From: Whalleya microplaca
Taxonomy: Eukaryota; Ascomycota; Sordariomycetes; Xylariales; Xylariaceae
Length of the DNA: 64,000 bases
Reading direction: 5' to 3'
Assembly (NCBI GenBank): GCA_022497155.1
Contig: MU385722.1
Coordinates: 310,001 to 374,000 of the forward strand
Positions 22,275-34,944 of the stretch are shown here, one piece after another. The notes below the pieces were generated by a model. It ran no database searches, was not told where the DNA came from, and saw only the letters and a list, made by a program, of their open reading frames with translations. The position numbers and the translations under genes are program-made. Positions within the stretch are counted from its first letter, which is position 1. Each line of letters opens with the position of its first letter.

Positions 22275-23453
22275 GCATATATTAGACCATTGTGGTTAGT
22301 GGAGGAGCTATCATCGAAGGGACATATTGGGTTTACATATATATAAAAACTTTTAGAGGTTCGCAGGAATAGTGAAAGTATATGGCCATGATGCGGATAA
22401 TGTCATCATCATCCCGCAGAGTATTAGCTCCATTGGCAACTCATCATCCCGTGGTCCCATGGCTATCACCGTGTCATACTAGCGTTAGATATTTCGCCTC
22501 CTCGCGCCCTCTGAGTATTGCGCTTCAGTTAGTAAGAATACTATTAGGGGTAGTCCATAACGCTAGAGAATACATTCTTTCGCTAGTGTTTTGTTTATAG
22601 ATTGCTGTAGTTCCCTCTAATCATATGTCTTAAACTTTAATGACGCTTTGTAGCTATCTTTATATCCAGTGACCTTTACCAGCATGCAGTGATGAGGGAA
22701 AAATCAATCGCGTTTTGGATAATGGCCACTAAAAACGATCGAGTAGATATAAAGATGCTAGCTGACACTGGCGTTGCTCACGATACTAGATGTAAAGTAG
22801 TTTGGTAATTACATTGAATTAGAGGGGCTTGAGAGAGCTATAGGAGTTGGTGAGTGATCTTTACCTTTGGTAAATTTAAGTGTTCGATACCTGGGATAGG
22901 TGCTAGAATCAAGTACATAATATAAGATATAAGCTACTTTCATTAATGCCACATAACTCTTACCGGCCTAAGTATTTCAGATATCCGGTTATTTTGTAAC
23001 TAAATACGGTATCTATTTTATTCATCAAATCGCAGCCTCCTAGAGGGCACGAGGAGACGATATAGCTAATGCTGGTAATGTAGACATCTGTCCGCGCGTG
23101 AGGATATAAGAAGCAGTTTCCTCCATACGGTTTATGGCCTATGGATGAGGTGGACAGAGCCTGTACTTAGCTTATCGTTGACATCATATGTTGAAACACA
23201 GATCTTTTCATTCTTTTAAGGTTTTCTAGTCGAATCATGGCATGATCCATCCGCGACAGTAGCTGGGTAGCGTCTCTATACAGTCGTATTTAGCTTCAGT
23301 ACTAACCATTACTAAATATCACTGATGCTCTAAAAACCTCACTACTCCTTCCTGGGACTTAGATTGAGACAACCTGTAGTGGGGAATTTCTGGGATTTTT
23401 CAAGGTGAGCCTTATTAAGCCTTGATGCCTAATACCTCATTGGGCTATATGCA

Positions 23454-23813
23454 TTATTGCTTATGCTCAATCTTCCGCTTATCCCGTTTTCGTTTACACT
23501 CATCGCAAATGTCTACAGACTTCAATCTGTCCTTAACCATGTAAACTTGGCCGTTCGGGCCGTTCCGGCCATTCGTACTGCCGCAGCTTCCAAATTCCCC
23601 TCCATCCATTTCGACGCTTTTGCATTTTTTCCTCTGGTGGACTGTCCTGTGGCCGAAATAATGCTTGTTATAGCGACACCAAGGTTGTCTGTAGTTGGTC
23701 CTGCACATGGTTGTTGGAGCTTCTCGCCAAGAATTGCTATAGAATAGCCGAAAATCAGGGTTGTTCTTGTAAAAGGAGGCCTTAATGGAGGTTTTCTGTG
23801 TAGCAACTGTCAT
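23454..23813 (-). CDS. Possible small cysteine-containing hypothetical protein (119 residues)
   Basis: This is an ATG-started, uninterrupted frame in an otherwise gene-poor region. The product is basic, with MCRTNYRQPWCRYNKHYF in the middle and a C-terminal CxxC followed by basic residues (DICDECKRKRDKRK). No signal peptide or membrane segment is visible. The even residue composition is unlike random AT-rich sequence, but no family was recognised and no introns support it. Confidence 0.35.
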   Translation of the reverse strand: MTVATQKTSIKASFYKNNPDFRLFYSNSWREAPTTMCRTNYRQPWCRYNKHYFGHRTVHQRKKCKSVEMDGGEFGSCGSTNGRNGPNGQVYMVKDRLKSVDICDECKRKRDKRKIEHKQ

Positions 23814-23932
23814 GAGCTATTATCAGAACTGAAAAGACGGAGAGCTGGAGTTGTGGTCTAGGACCTCGAATTTAATCAAAATTCCTTCTTTCTCAAGCCA
23901 CAATGGAATGGAGCTATTAATAAACAGTTAGT

Positions 23933-24045
23933 ACTAGGTGACTGAATGGTTGGGTAACTAAGTAACTTGTCTGGATGGTTAGGTGACTGGATAGCCGGAT
24001 GACTGAAAGGCTAGGTAACCCAATGACTAGGTGACTGGATAATGG
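23933..24045. repeat. Degenerate tandem repeat with AGGTGACTGGAT-like unit
   Basis: Segments such as TAGGTGACTGAATGG, TAGGTGACTGGATAG and TAGGTGACTGGATAA recur with intervening variants (TAGGTAACCCAATGAC). It looks like an eroded minisatellite; no reading frame is involved. Confidence 0.6.
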
Positions 24046-27000
24046 AAAGCCACGAGCATGTAAATGGAAGAAATGTTAACCGAATAAGTCATACGCACCC
24101 CTTGTAGGTAAAACCTCAGTGCGGTCCATAGGCCCACTAGTCTGACCTGAGGATATCATTCACTTATATAACAAATAAAGTCAGATCATTGTTCACGGGT
24201 ATACGTGTTGTTGGTGGTACAATGTCATACCATTATCTCTAAAGAGTCTGTGATAACTAGCAAGTAGCATAAGGTTCCTTCTAACACGGATAGTAAAACT
24301 GTAAGCTAGCATGTGTCCATCGGGAAATATCGTGCAACATGTTAGGTGTGTGTGATATCTCAATGAAAGAAATAGCTTGAGAGCCCAACAAAGCCATATG
24401 TATCACCAACAAGAGATGATCCCGTGGCAAATGGAGATTAATACCATAGCCATAAGCTAAACGTAAATCCTCTTAAGTGTCGTTGGTCTAGGGGTGTCTT
24501 GTTGGTGGGACAAGTATTCGCTACTAAATTGATACCTACCAACATATGGCCATGGGGGCTTTTGTCCGCGGCAGGGCCAAACTTCGTGGACAAAGCGAGA
24601 AGTTCTTACTTACATTCCAGCAGGTAGAGTGCAACTGACATGGTACCTAGGGTTTATTAGTTGGTTGGTATGTTTAATCCTGGGGCAGCTGCGTGATAAT
24701 AGCTATGCCGCATCCATAAAGCTTCGTCGAAAGATGTGTTAAGATACGCCTTATAGGGCTGAGGGTGTTACGGGCCTACGTATGGTCGACCGCCTATACA
24801 TGCATATATAAGGGGCTCTGTCACTTTCCTATAGCTTCACCTTGCACTAATAAAGTCACTATACTCCCCATTGCTTTGTCCCATATTGACAAGTTGTGCT
24901 TTGGAGAATGTGCCTCATGGAACAAAAGATATTCCTTGCGACTTTGTTATCTCTGCGCAAGGTAGAAATTCTATATGTGTGTTTTAGAAAGCCACGCATG
25001 GAATATGCCCCAGGGGTGACTCGAGCCGAAGGTTGCCATATCGTCCATGATGACTACATAGTTGTCCGGTCGCATTTGTGCGAGATCTTCGAGTCAATAC
25101 GGTAACCTCTGCAAACAAACATTCCTGCATTACCGGCCGCACAAGTTTTGATGAGGTCCACTGGAAACTGGTAAACATGTCATGTGTAAACTTATCATTT
25201 TAGTCTCAGGATTACATTGCTCACCTCTGACTTTACTCGAATCAACGTGCCGGATATTTTGCGATTTACAAAGGCCATGTCGTCAGCAGTATCAAACACT
25301 GTAAGATTTCTAGCAGCAACGTAGGCTTCTACCTCGCCAGCGCCTAAAGTCTTCGCCGTCCGCCCATCAAGGTGCACAACTAATCCATTTTCGAGGAAAG
25401 CTCCAACATCAGCTCGGGTCCGCTCCGGCTAGCTCAGGTCTATTGACAGCAATGGGAATTGCCAAGAGCAACTTTCAGGGGACGAGGTTTCCTATATTTT
25501 CTATGTCCTAACCTTTTTCCCCACTGATCTCCTATCTGCAATTACCTTGATCCTCTTACAAAACCTCAATCCCCAGTTAGTCTTCCCACCAGAGGATTAA
25601 TATAAAATAAACATTATTAGTGTTACCAATGCTAGTAGCTATGCCATTAGGACATGGACCATAAGTAGCCTCGAGATTAATCAGTTCACTGCTAAAGGTA
25701 TTGGCATGGTTCATTGTTCTAAAACACCAGAAACGCTCACATAGGCTTGTTAATAAAGATAATATGGCCTTTAAAACCTAGTATGCGATTTTTACATAGC
25801 TGACATAATCGCCAAAACGTTAACAAAAACTATAACACCAATGTCTATGTTGACAAGGCCATCTCTCGCAATAGTGCCTATAATGTTTTTTTGCGTCTCA
25901 CAATCCCGGACTGTCGTCATCAAGACCGTCGACCTCGCGAACAACGATGGCAACGCATCTTCGCTAAGAACAGTTACAGCGTCTCAATTTATAGCGACAC
26001 CATTAATAGAGGAGGAGAGGTTTGTCCCGCAGCCCGTGTCGACTTCTCGAATAGCCATGACATTTAGGTCACTTTAACACTGAACGATGATTATTAGGGG
26101 TAAAGCTAGCAATAATATAGGCCAAGCTTAAGGATTACCTTAAGATATAGATGTTAACAGCGTGTTACCTATGGGGTTTTCTGCCTAGCAAAGATATCAT
26201 AATATGAAAATTGCTTGATGACGCTTATAATGTAATACTTATAACTGTTATCAAATTTAACGCTAACAAAGTTAGCGCTTATGTCGCTTAATCACATCAT
26301 GCTATTAGTATTATATATTAAATGCTGGCTCATTATATATCGTGAAGTGTTTGTTATTAGCGAAAGGATTAATTATATTAAGAACACCAATGACTACCAG
26401 TATTTATAAACAATAAACCGAGAGAAAATCCATCACTTCAAACCATGATATAGTCGAGCTATATGTATAGGCTAATTGGCCATCAGGACAATTAACAAGA
26501 CGGTAGTTGATATATGCCTTATTATGGCGCTCGGGAGAACAGTAGTTCCAGAGCGAACCTTGGGGTGTAGTTACATCTTGCCCTCATTTCTTTTGACTGC
26601 ATATTCTACGTACTCTGTCCTATGGCATGGCAATTAATCTTGGCAGAAATGCCGTACAATTCAACTGTCAAATAGTACGCAAAACTTACATCAAGCAGTG
26701 CACCCACCATCGAGGAACATATAAATGTATCTACAAACATGAGAACTCTAGTTCAAAACTACTTGTGAGCCATAAGCGTACCATGAAATATTTGTCCTAC
26801 GTGATGGCTTTCACCCATGATGCCATTAATCTGCAGGTGAGGTGGCTGCATGTCGTAGGAGTCCTTAATTATTTGTCATTCTGCCTCAGTAGCGTTTATC
26901 ACTTCACCAACTTGACTTCGAACGTCGGACCAGTTTGTTCTACCGAGAGCATTAGAATATCCCTTGCGCCCTCGTCTCAGGGTCCATGGCATCGTCGCCA

Positions 27001-28371
27001 TCGGTGTGATAATGGTCGTCATTGAACGACTCTAAGGATATGACCCGCGGGAGCTCGGGCGCCGCCACCCACCGATCACCACGAACAACTGCGAATCACC
27101 CAGGCATGGCTATCTCTGTGAGACAGGAGAGTTTATTTGTCCGCTTGACAGCGAACCCTGGCAAGGAGCGGGTCTCTCACACGATCCACTTTCGGTCTCG
27201 GTTGGGCTTCAGTCGACTGCCAATGACCAATCCCAGGTTCGGGTGGGGCAGGACATCTGACTTTACTGTAGTTTCGGCTATTGTCACTGTATTTCTTGAA
27301 TAGGTTGAATTTCTTCGCGACGATACCTCTTACGTGAAGATGATAACGCCCGGCCTTTTCCTCTTACTAACTGATCTTTTTTCTTCTTCGCAAATTTGAA
27401 AAGATTTAGGTGCGTGGAAGTTTAATTTACCTACAGTGACGTTTTATAGGCATTCGTTCTTTATAGCTGAGCTAATGAACAACTAATACTTAAGTCTTGA
27501 AATAATTAACCTGCGTTTCAAAGAACTATAAACCTATAGATAATTTTTACCTTGTTTCCTAATAGAAGTACTAACTTAATGGTCTTTTACTCTTCATTTA
27601 AATAAATGGCGGGTACTTCATGAATGGCCGAATCTATAGTGAAAGTAGACACGTCACGAACAAGCAAAAGGCGATAGGGACTCCTCTTGGCCAACAAAAG
27701 CTCGATAGGCTGACAGGTCATTATGATAAGATTTTGAGAATGGTCTTACTTTCGATCTTTTAACGGAACATGATTCCAACTTCAACGCCTTTAGTCGCAC
27801 CGGAAACGATTCGGACGCTAGGTTCCATTGAAAACTCGCGTTTCTAAAGTATATGACCCATGTAGAATGTACAACGGCTCTCCATTGAGAATTCTCGGAT
27901 CCTTCAAACATTAAGTACCCAGCAGTCCGTCTCCTTTCCGAGCTTGGGATACGGGATATGCCATGATAGCTTAGAAATAGAGGGTTAAGATTGGCCTTGA
28001 CACGTCCCAACGGCAGTTTCCGGCCCACCTAGAAAATCCTTTGAAGAAATACTCGAAAGAGCCCCATATGATTCATGCGCTAACATAGGATTCGATACGA
28101 CCTTAGAAGGCAGATCTATATCGATTCATACTAGTCTATATAGATAGTCGCACTTATATCCCATGTTTTCAATGGGTACGCGTAGGAAACAGGTACAGCC
28201 CATAGGTTCTTATTCGAATTCCTAATTGTACTCAATATATAAGTCTAACCACTCTGTATTTAAGCAAGCTTCTACTGGTGTTATAGCGATTTATTAATTT
28301 ATTGTCCTTTCCTCCAAGTTACATGAACGCCCCAGTTTTGACTGAGAACGCCTTGGACTGGCTCATTCAGG

Positions 28372-30577
28372 ATGGACACGCTCTCGGATATTTCTTTATA
28401 TGCGAAACAAGTCGGAAAAAGCTGGATCAATGACTTCCAGGCCTGGAATTCCCAGGAATCACATCTCCCCACAGCGGTAGTGCTACGGCTTGTTATAACA
28501 CTGGTAGGAAAAATCGCATACTGCTAAAAGATAGACTGTAGTCTCTAACAGAACCACAGACGGCAATTCTGTTTACCTCTAAAATCATTTACAATTTGTA
28601 CTTTCACCCCTTAGCCAACTACCCAGGGCCATTCTGGGCGAGGGCTTCTACAGTGAGTTGAACTAATGGCCATGACAAATTGAACATCGCACTCAGATAT
28701 TGCCCAGCTATGGAGATTTTGGCATTCGTTACAAGGTCGATTTCACCGCGTAATCGAAAACAACCACCGCAAATATGGTAAGTCGTCCAATTCTGCGGCA
28801 AGCATATCCAGGTGACGTCAAAGGCGAAGCTCACTGTTGTAGGCACTGTCTTTCGCGTCGGGCCGAACGAGCTCTCCTTTTCTTCGGTGGATGCATACAA
28901 GACTATCTACGGCAACCGGACTGCCGCGCAACCCAAGTCACCCGCGCCCAAGAACGATTATTACGCCATGTTCTCGGCTGCCTACAACGAGCCGTGCCTC
29001 GCAACTGAACGGAACCCACGTAAAGCTGGAGAAAAACGGGCGTTGTTCTCGGCTGCTTTCACGCAGAAGGCGTTATTAGAGCAAGAAAGCATCGTCCAAC
29101 GCTGTCTCGATGAATTCGTCGGAAAGGTTGGGAAGTTAGGGTCCGGCCCAGAGGGCATTAATAGTGAGTAAAGCCCAGAGTATTTTATTGCCCTTTCCGT
29201 CACCATCTCGTGAGTCCATATTTGCTGCTAGGGGGTTTGTGAGAGAACAGTATTCCCGAAGCATGCTTCTGAACATTCACGCTCATCTGAAAACAGCAAG
29301 TACTGACCATGAACACTACAGTGGTCAAGTGGTATGATATGGCATCTTTCGATATCTTCGGCGAGCTCGCTTTCGGCGAATCTTTTGATTGTATCAAGCG
29401 AGGTGAGAAACGATGCTGTGCTCCCAACGTCATAGGTATGAGCTGACTGCTCTTGAAGAGTCTACACACTATTGGCTTGATATGCTTCTCGACCATTTGC
29501 TGGTCATCGTTATTATGGATAATCTACGCCGCTTCGCACTTCTCGTTGCTATAGCAAAGTCCATTCCCGCCAAATGGACAACTGGACTCGCAAAGAACCA
29601 GACTCAATATAGCAGGGATAAAGTAGACCAGTATGTCTATTTTCCCCTCCCATCCGAACTCTAAGATGATCTGGGTTCTAACTCTTGTACAGGCGACTAG
29701 CAAAAGGTTCCGGTCAGAAGGATTTCCTTACTAAGCTAGTTGACAAAGTTAGGAAAGGGGAGGTTTCCAAGGAGCAGATGGTAGCGCATACGGCAACGCT
29801 AGTGTTAGTAATCTCCATTGCCACCAATTCCAGGGCCGTATTATATACTAATGAGTGGGGATGGCAACAGCGTGGCAGGTGGTGAAACAACCTCAACGGC
29901 TATGGCGGCTATCACCTACTATCTAATAAAGTCTCCTACCTCACACGAGAAGCTAAAAAATGAGGTCAGGCGGCGCTATAAGAGTTTACAAGAGATTGAC
30001 ATCATGTCAACAGCCCATCTACCTTATTTGCAGGCCGTGATTAAAGAAGGGTTACGGATATTTCCCCCAGCACCTGGGGGCATGCCACGGGTATCGCCTG
30101 GTATGACGGTTGATGGATACTATGTACCAGCAGGTGTGAGTTATCCTGTTGCACACACATAGAATGGAACAAGGGCTGATATAAATATGGCCAACTCCAG
30201 TCCGAATTCTACGTCAGTAATTGGGCAGCCTCTCACGATGAACAATACTTTCACGAACCGCACGTTTTCAAGCCCGAGAGATGGATTGACCCCAATTGCC
30301 AAGACGTCAAAGAAGCGAGTCAGCCCTTTTCGCTCGGGCCTAGAGTGTGTATGGGCAAGGCGTATGTTGTTTCCGTCTAGCCAATATTTCCAGCCCTTGT
30401 ATCACTAATCACCACCGTAGATTTGCCTACGCTCAGATGTCGCTAGAGCTTTCGAAGCTTATCTGGAAATACGATATGGAGTTAGTTAACCCGAATATGG
30501 ATTTCGAGGCCGAGTGTGGCATGTTCTTCGAGTGGCGAAAGACAAAGCTGGGCGTTCGGTTTACGGAACGAGTTTAA
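28372..30577 (+). CDS. Cytochrome P450 monooxygenase (CYP65/isotrichodermin hydroxylase-like)
   Basis: Ten exons join in phase to 520 residues: 28372-28503, 28560-28652, 28708-28777, 28843-29163, 29322-29402, 29459-29630, 29693-29803, 29871-30135, 30201-30361 and 30421-30577. A hydrophobic membrane anchor (AVVLRLVITL then TAILF, formed across intron 1) precedes NLYFHPLANYPGPFW, the usual hinge. The I-helix oxygen-binding motif is VAGGETTS (about 328-335), completed only by splicing with donor GTTAGT. The K-helix ExxR is KEGLR, PERW is in FKPERWID, and the heme-Cys signature is FSLGPRVCMG. All key residues are intact, so the gene looks functional. Overall pattern resembles CYP65-type fungal P450s that decorate secondary metabolites or detoxify; the substrate is unknown. 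An MFS exporter lies 2.5 kb downstream. Exons 1-3 are the least certain. Confidence 0.9.
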
Positions 30578-31147
30578 CAAGGCGACTCACGAACGTTATA
30601 TTGGTCTGGAGTTTGACATCCTGGAGTACTGATTAAATGCCGCAAAGCATCACCTAAAGCCACAGCTCCACGACACCCTGGCCTAACAATTGGTAGCTTT
30701 CACACGCCGACCTTCCAGGTCAATTGGATGTAACCATGTTAGGCCCTATACTTGTGGCTAGGGCAAACATAAGTGAAATTAGATGGAGACTGGCTTATGC
30801 GTTTTGTTCTGATCGGTCACTCCCCCGGATATTGTATAGAGGTGCTGCTTTACGGTATCTAATCAGATACAGTAGTGTTAAATAGAATAGAAGGAGTCAA
30901 TAGTCCGTATATCTTCAATATATCCACAATGGCGATATGAAGGCCACTAGCAACCTAGTGGGTCTCAGCCCTAACGATAACCCATATGTAGGTTAGGGGC
31001 AATAGCCTAAATTGACAACCGGATATGGATACATGTATGAGGTAGGCAACCCTCCAGATTTATAGCGAGGTGCTATGAGTGGTGTAAGTGTAGCAAGATC
31101 ACTACCATGCTATTCCCATTCAATTCAAGCTGATCCAATTCCATCGC
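30578..31147. other. Convergent intergenic region, no gene seen
   Basis: This 570-bp AT-rich gap lies between the P450 3' end and the 3' end of the next, oppositely oriented gene. Nothing recognisable was found. Confidence 0.4.
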
Positions 31148-31943
31148 TTACCACCATCTTGGGAGAATCTCGCGTGTGTTTCGTACCTCTGTTTTGACTT
31201 CGAAAGATCAGAACGTATCCAGAACAATACAATAGTGATGGTGAAGATAACTTACATGGCTTCCAAGGCTCGTCATCCACTTTGCTATTATCACGCCATA
31301 TTCTCAGGCACCAGCTACCAACCATGGCATCCATTATCTTTCTTGGTACAGGTGACATGACTATTAGCTTATACTGCCCTTCTATCTCCTCTTCTACTGC
31401 AATGCGATTTCCATCAGGGCTAAGCCACTCGAAGTGTCCCTGTTTTCTGAGGACCTCAAATATCAGCTCAACTTCTTTGAGTGATTTCCTCCTTGCCGTG
31501 TAGCCCTTAGGGAACCCGTCCCCTCTCTCCGGTTCTATCTTCATGACTTTAAATCCAGGTCGCGGGAAGGAAGTAGTCTTTAACGCGAGATTCCCCATGC
31601 TGGTCCGCGATATAGCATCTAGACAATAAGGGAATCCCTTAGATAATATTGGCGGCATATGCTTGAGATCAAATATGTGTCTGTTGCGGTGCGTTACCCG
31701 AGGCGTGCCATCAGCATTTGTCCGCACGCTGTGAATCAGACGATCGAGCGAGACCTGGGCTTCACATCCCGAAGACCGCCTGATATCCCGAGAAAGTTCA
31801 TATAATGGAGTGCTGTTAACGGACTGGATGCGGATGAAGCGCTCGCTAAGTATGAGAATCACGGGCTGGAGTAACTCCTCCGCTTCATTGTGACTTGGTG
31901 GAATATAGGGAGGAGGATCTTCTCCGTGGGGCGAGACGGACAT
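31148..31943 (-). CDS. Conserved-looking fungal hypothetical protein, 245 residues
   Basis: Exon 1 (31256-31943) and exon 2 (31148-31197) are split by a 58-nt intron with donor GTAAGT and acceptor CGAAG. Splicing replaces an unrelated read-through tail with FKTEVRNTREILPRWW. The protein opens MSVSPHGEDPPPYIPP, then has LLQPVILILSERFIRI, a core with TRHIFDLKHM-like blocks (here NRHIFDLKHMPP), and a C-terminal FEVLRKQGHFEWLSPDGN followed by SWCLRIWR. This layout (PPPY N-terminus, HIYDLKY-like centre, WxxRIW C-terminus) recalls a family of uncharacterised fungal proteins. No catalytic motif, signal peptide or membrane segment is visible. The chosen ATG follows an in-frame upstream extension whose sequence looks non-coding. 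Confidence 0.65.
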
Positions 31944-33114
31944 TTGATAGATAAGTTTAGTTAAACAAACCGTTTCAGGTATGCAAGTCCTATCCAGTAA
32001 CAGTATTAGCGAACTCACGAGAAAAGAAACCACGCATTCCCATATGCTTCGTACGGAGTTAGGTTGCGGTGATAAATTTGAAGTATTACATATGTACCTA
32101 TCTAGGCGGGGTAGGGAGGTAATAACGAATCCATTCATTATGCTTACATACATAAAGCCCTAGCTAGGGTCAGATGACATCATGAACCAGAGGGCACTCC
32201 AACATTACATATGTATGTATCGCCACCCTAGGCGTCGAGTCTGTGGTATTGGCGATAGTAGAAAAAACTAACAAGATAATTGTAGTAATAAGAAAATTCG
32301 ACAAATATAATCTGAAAAACTACTTGTTTTACTACTTATTGAGAAATATCGCTGTATTTGTTCATATATGGCCAGTGCGGCACTATAAGGTGGTCCATGC
32401 GTTAGTGGTAAGTAAAACAAACCCCACACTGTCCATACAACACATCGTGAGCATTGGCATTGCTACATTGTCGACTTCGCGTTTTTTCATCTGCTTTTCC
32501 ACCATCTTCATAGTCCACTAAAATATGCAGTAACTCAACAGCAATGCCTCTGCAGCCCTTGTATGTGTTGACGATCTTCATTTAATTTAAGAGATAGATT
32601 TCAACCCTAGAAGGGAATCGCATAAGTAGGTCAAAATTTCAACAGTATCACTTTGACTGAAAAGGAAAGGAGCTTGCAGTGTACTTTTTAAATATAAGAT
32701 ATGATAGAAATGAATTCATTGTATAAGCTCAGAAACTCTGTCATAGGAGGCTCGGTAGGCGCGAAAATTCTAAGTCGGCTGCCATATGGAGCTTCGCCGT
32801 CTGACGGTGAACCTGCACGAAGTCTGAAACAGCCTATTGCAGGTATACAACGATTTCTTGGTAGCATAGGTATGAACCGGCAGCATCATATGTACAGCTT
32901 CTAGTAGAGCAGTCAAGTGATAATTCTATAATAGCGCGCCACGACGCGGAGGATGCAAGTCAGATAAGCGTGTTCGGCTCCGAAAAGATAGGGTCGGCTA
33001 TCTCCATACCCGATTATACTACATAGAAATACAGCATAACAATACGCCCACCCTCAACCAGAGGTGACTTTCTATATGGGACTTATCACTCTAGGAGCTG
33101 CAATATATGTAGCC
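31944..33114. promoter_or_regulatory. Divergent intergenic region upstream of the first MFS gene
   Basis: These 1.17 kb separate the hypothetical gene and an MFS gene read outward. The sequence is AT-rich, with repeated ACATATGTA-like segments (about 32090 and 32206). No gene was found. Confidence 0.4.
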
Positions 33115-34944
33115 ATGCAGCCGTCAAGGCAGAGTGCAGACGACCATCCACCGGCCGATAAATGGGTGGAACCAAGCTCGACCCAGTCGGAGACTAAAGC
33201 GGCGAGAGATGAAGAGGACACAATGAAAGGTTGTAACGACGAGCACAATACAACTGATGGTGTCGGTTTGTCGACTCGCCAACAGCCTCAGTCAACCACA
33301 CCCTCACTTCAAAGCGAAAATGCTCCCATGGAACCTCAGGGGCGTTCAAATGTGAGTGAAGTCAACAAGAAAAGCGATACCGAAGAACATGCTGCGTCCA
33401 TAGAAAACAGTCCACCAGAGCCTCCATATAGTGCTCTCAGTGAACCCCTCAAGATCTCGATCATCCTCATCAGCTCGTTCGCCGCTATCATATCCCCAAT
33501 CTCCGGCAGCATCTACTTCCCTGCCCTCAACTCGCTGGCGCACGACCTCAATGTGCCAGTATCCTTGGTCACTTTGACCATCACGACGTACCTGGTAAGA
33601 AAAAGAATTGCCAATCTCTTTTTTAAGATGCTACAAGAGCGCTGCTCACACGATTCATAGATTTTTCAAGGATTAGCGCCCTCCTTCATTGGAAGTTTCT
33701 CCGATAGGAATGGTCGACGTCCAGCCTACATCATCTGTTTTATCATCTACATTGGTGCCAATATCGGTCTAGCTTTACAAAATAGCTACGCTGCTCTTAT
33801 GGTACTTCGCTGCCTTCAGAGCTCTGGTAGCAGTGGGACCATTGTCATAGGTAGCGCGGTAGTTGCCGATGTGTCGACACGGGCGCAGCGTGGTAAGTAC
33901 ATTGGATATGCGTCAATGGGAGTGACGTTAGGTCCTGCGTTGGGGCCTATAGTTGGAGGTCTTCTTGACTACTACCTGGGCTGGAGATCCATATTTTGGT
34001 TTCTCACTATATTTGCTGCAGTTTTCTTCTTGATCGTTGTCGTTGCCATGCCAGAAACTTGTCGGGCCGTTGTGGGCAATGGGTCTGTACCTCCGCCCAG
34101 GTGGCAACTCTCGTTGTGGCAATACTTTAATCAACGAGGCAAAAAGACAGAGAATCTAGGCGTTGACGTCCAAACGATCAAGAGAGGTCGGAAGCGCCCA
34201 AATCCTCTAACTTCATTGAAGATTGCAAGCGAGAAAGAACCAGGCATGATCTTGTGGTATGGCTCAATGCTCTATTCTGGGTACTTCGTAGTCCTGAGCA
34301 CCCTATCAACACAGCTACAGGCAAGGTACGGGTTTGACTCGTTGAAGGTCGGACTGTGCTATCTACCCTTGGGTATGGGTAGTCTGACTTCTCGCTGGAC
34401 AGTGGGCCGGATTCTCGATAAGAACTTCCATCGACTTGCACGTCTGCACGACATACCTATCATCCAAAACCGACAACAGGACATCAGCAAATTTCCAATT
34501 GAGTTTGCTCGACTGCAGGTATCCATCCCCTTAATCTATGCGGGTTGTCTCGCTATCGTCGCATATGCGTGGGTAATGGAATACAAGACCAATTTAGCCG
34601 GTCCCCTCATTATGCTCTTCTTCACCGGACACCTAGTGACGGGTTCTTTCAGCTCACTTAATACCCTAGTTGTAGATATAAATAAAGAGACGCCAGCCAC
34701 AGCGGTAGCAGCAAACAATCTCTTTCGCTGTCTCATGGGCGCAGGTGCTGCCGCCATCGCGAATCCTCTCATCGACCACATTGGCATCGGCTGGACGGGG
34801 ACATTCATTGCCTTCCTCTGGGTTCTTTTTAGTCCCTCCCTATGGGCGGTAATGAGATACGGGCCTAGATGGAGAGCCGAGGCGAACTTGCAGGCGAAAG
34901 TGAAAGCGGAAAGAAAGACAAGAAAAGGGCTGCGACGGAGCTAG
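33115..34944 (+). CDS. MFS drug:H+ antiporter (DHA1 family, Qdr-like)
   Basis: Exon 1 (33115-33594) and exon 2 (33661-34944), split by a 66-nt intron, give 587 residues. A hydrophilic cytoplasmic tail of about 110 residues precedes TM1 (LKISIILISSFAAIISPISG). The intron falls at the end of TM2. MFS motif A is visible as GSFSDRNGRRPAY, and the antiporter motif C as GVTLGPALGPIVGG, both diagnostic of 12-TM DHA1 exporters. Later segments include FWFLTIFAAVFFLIVVVAMP and GPLIMLFFTGHLVTGSFSSL. The tail ends in a basic stretch (RKTRKGLRRS). An ATG at 33076 would add 13 residues but has T at -3, whereas 33115 has G at -3. Closeness to the P450 suggests export of a P450 product or a toxic compound; this is inference. 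Confidence 0.88.

Larger units (their letters stand above)
22275..28371. other. Gene-poor 6.1-kb region
   Basis: This AT-rich stretch holds no gene that can be supported with confidence apart from one possible small ORF (separate entry). From about 23930 to 24045 there is a degenerate repeat built on AGGTGACTGGAT. Near 26257-26280 an inverted repeat (AACGCTAAC / GTTAGCGCT) could fold as a hairpin. A minus-strand coding-like piece at about 25195-25440 may be a gene relic. Frames at 26627-27025 and 27654-28028 have no recognisable content. Confidence 0.5.

Noticed and set aside
27654..28028. 124-codon minus-strand frame
   Set aside because: No recognisable content and no supporting splice sites; left as intergenic.
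28372..28652. P450 first considered a pseudogene because no ATG is in frame near NLYFHPLANYPGPFW
   Set aside because: A 132-nt first exon at 28372-28503 with a 56-nt intron restores the start and the membrane anchor in phase.
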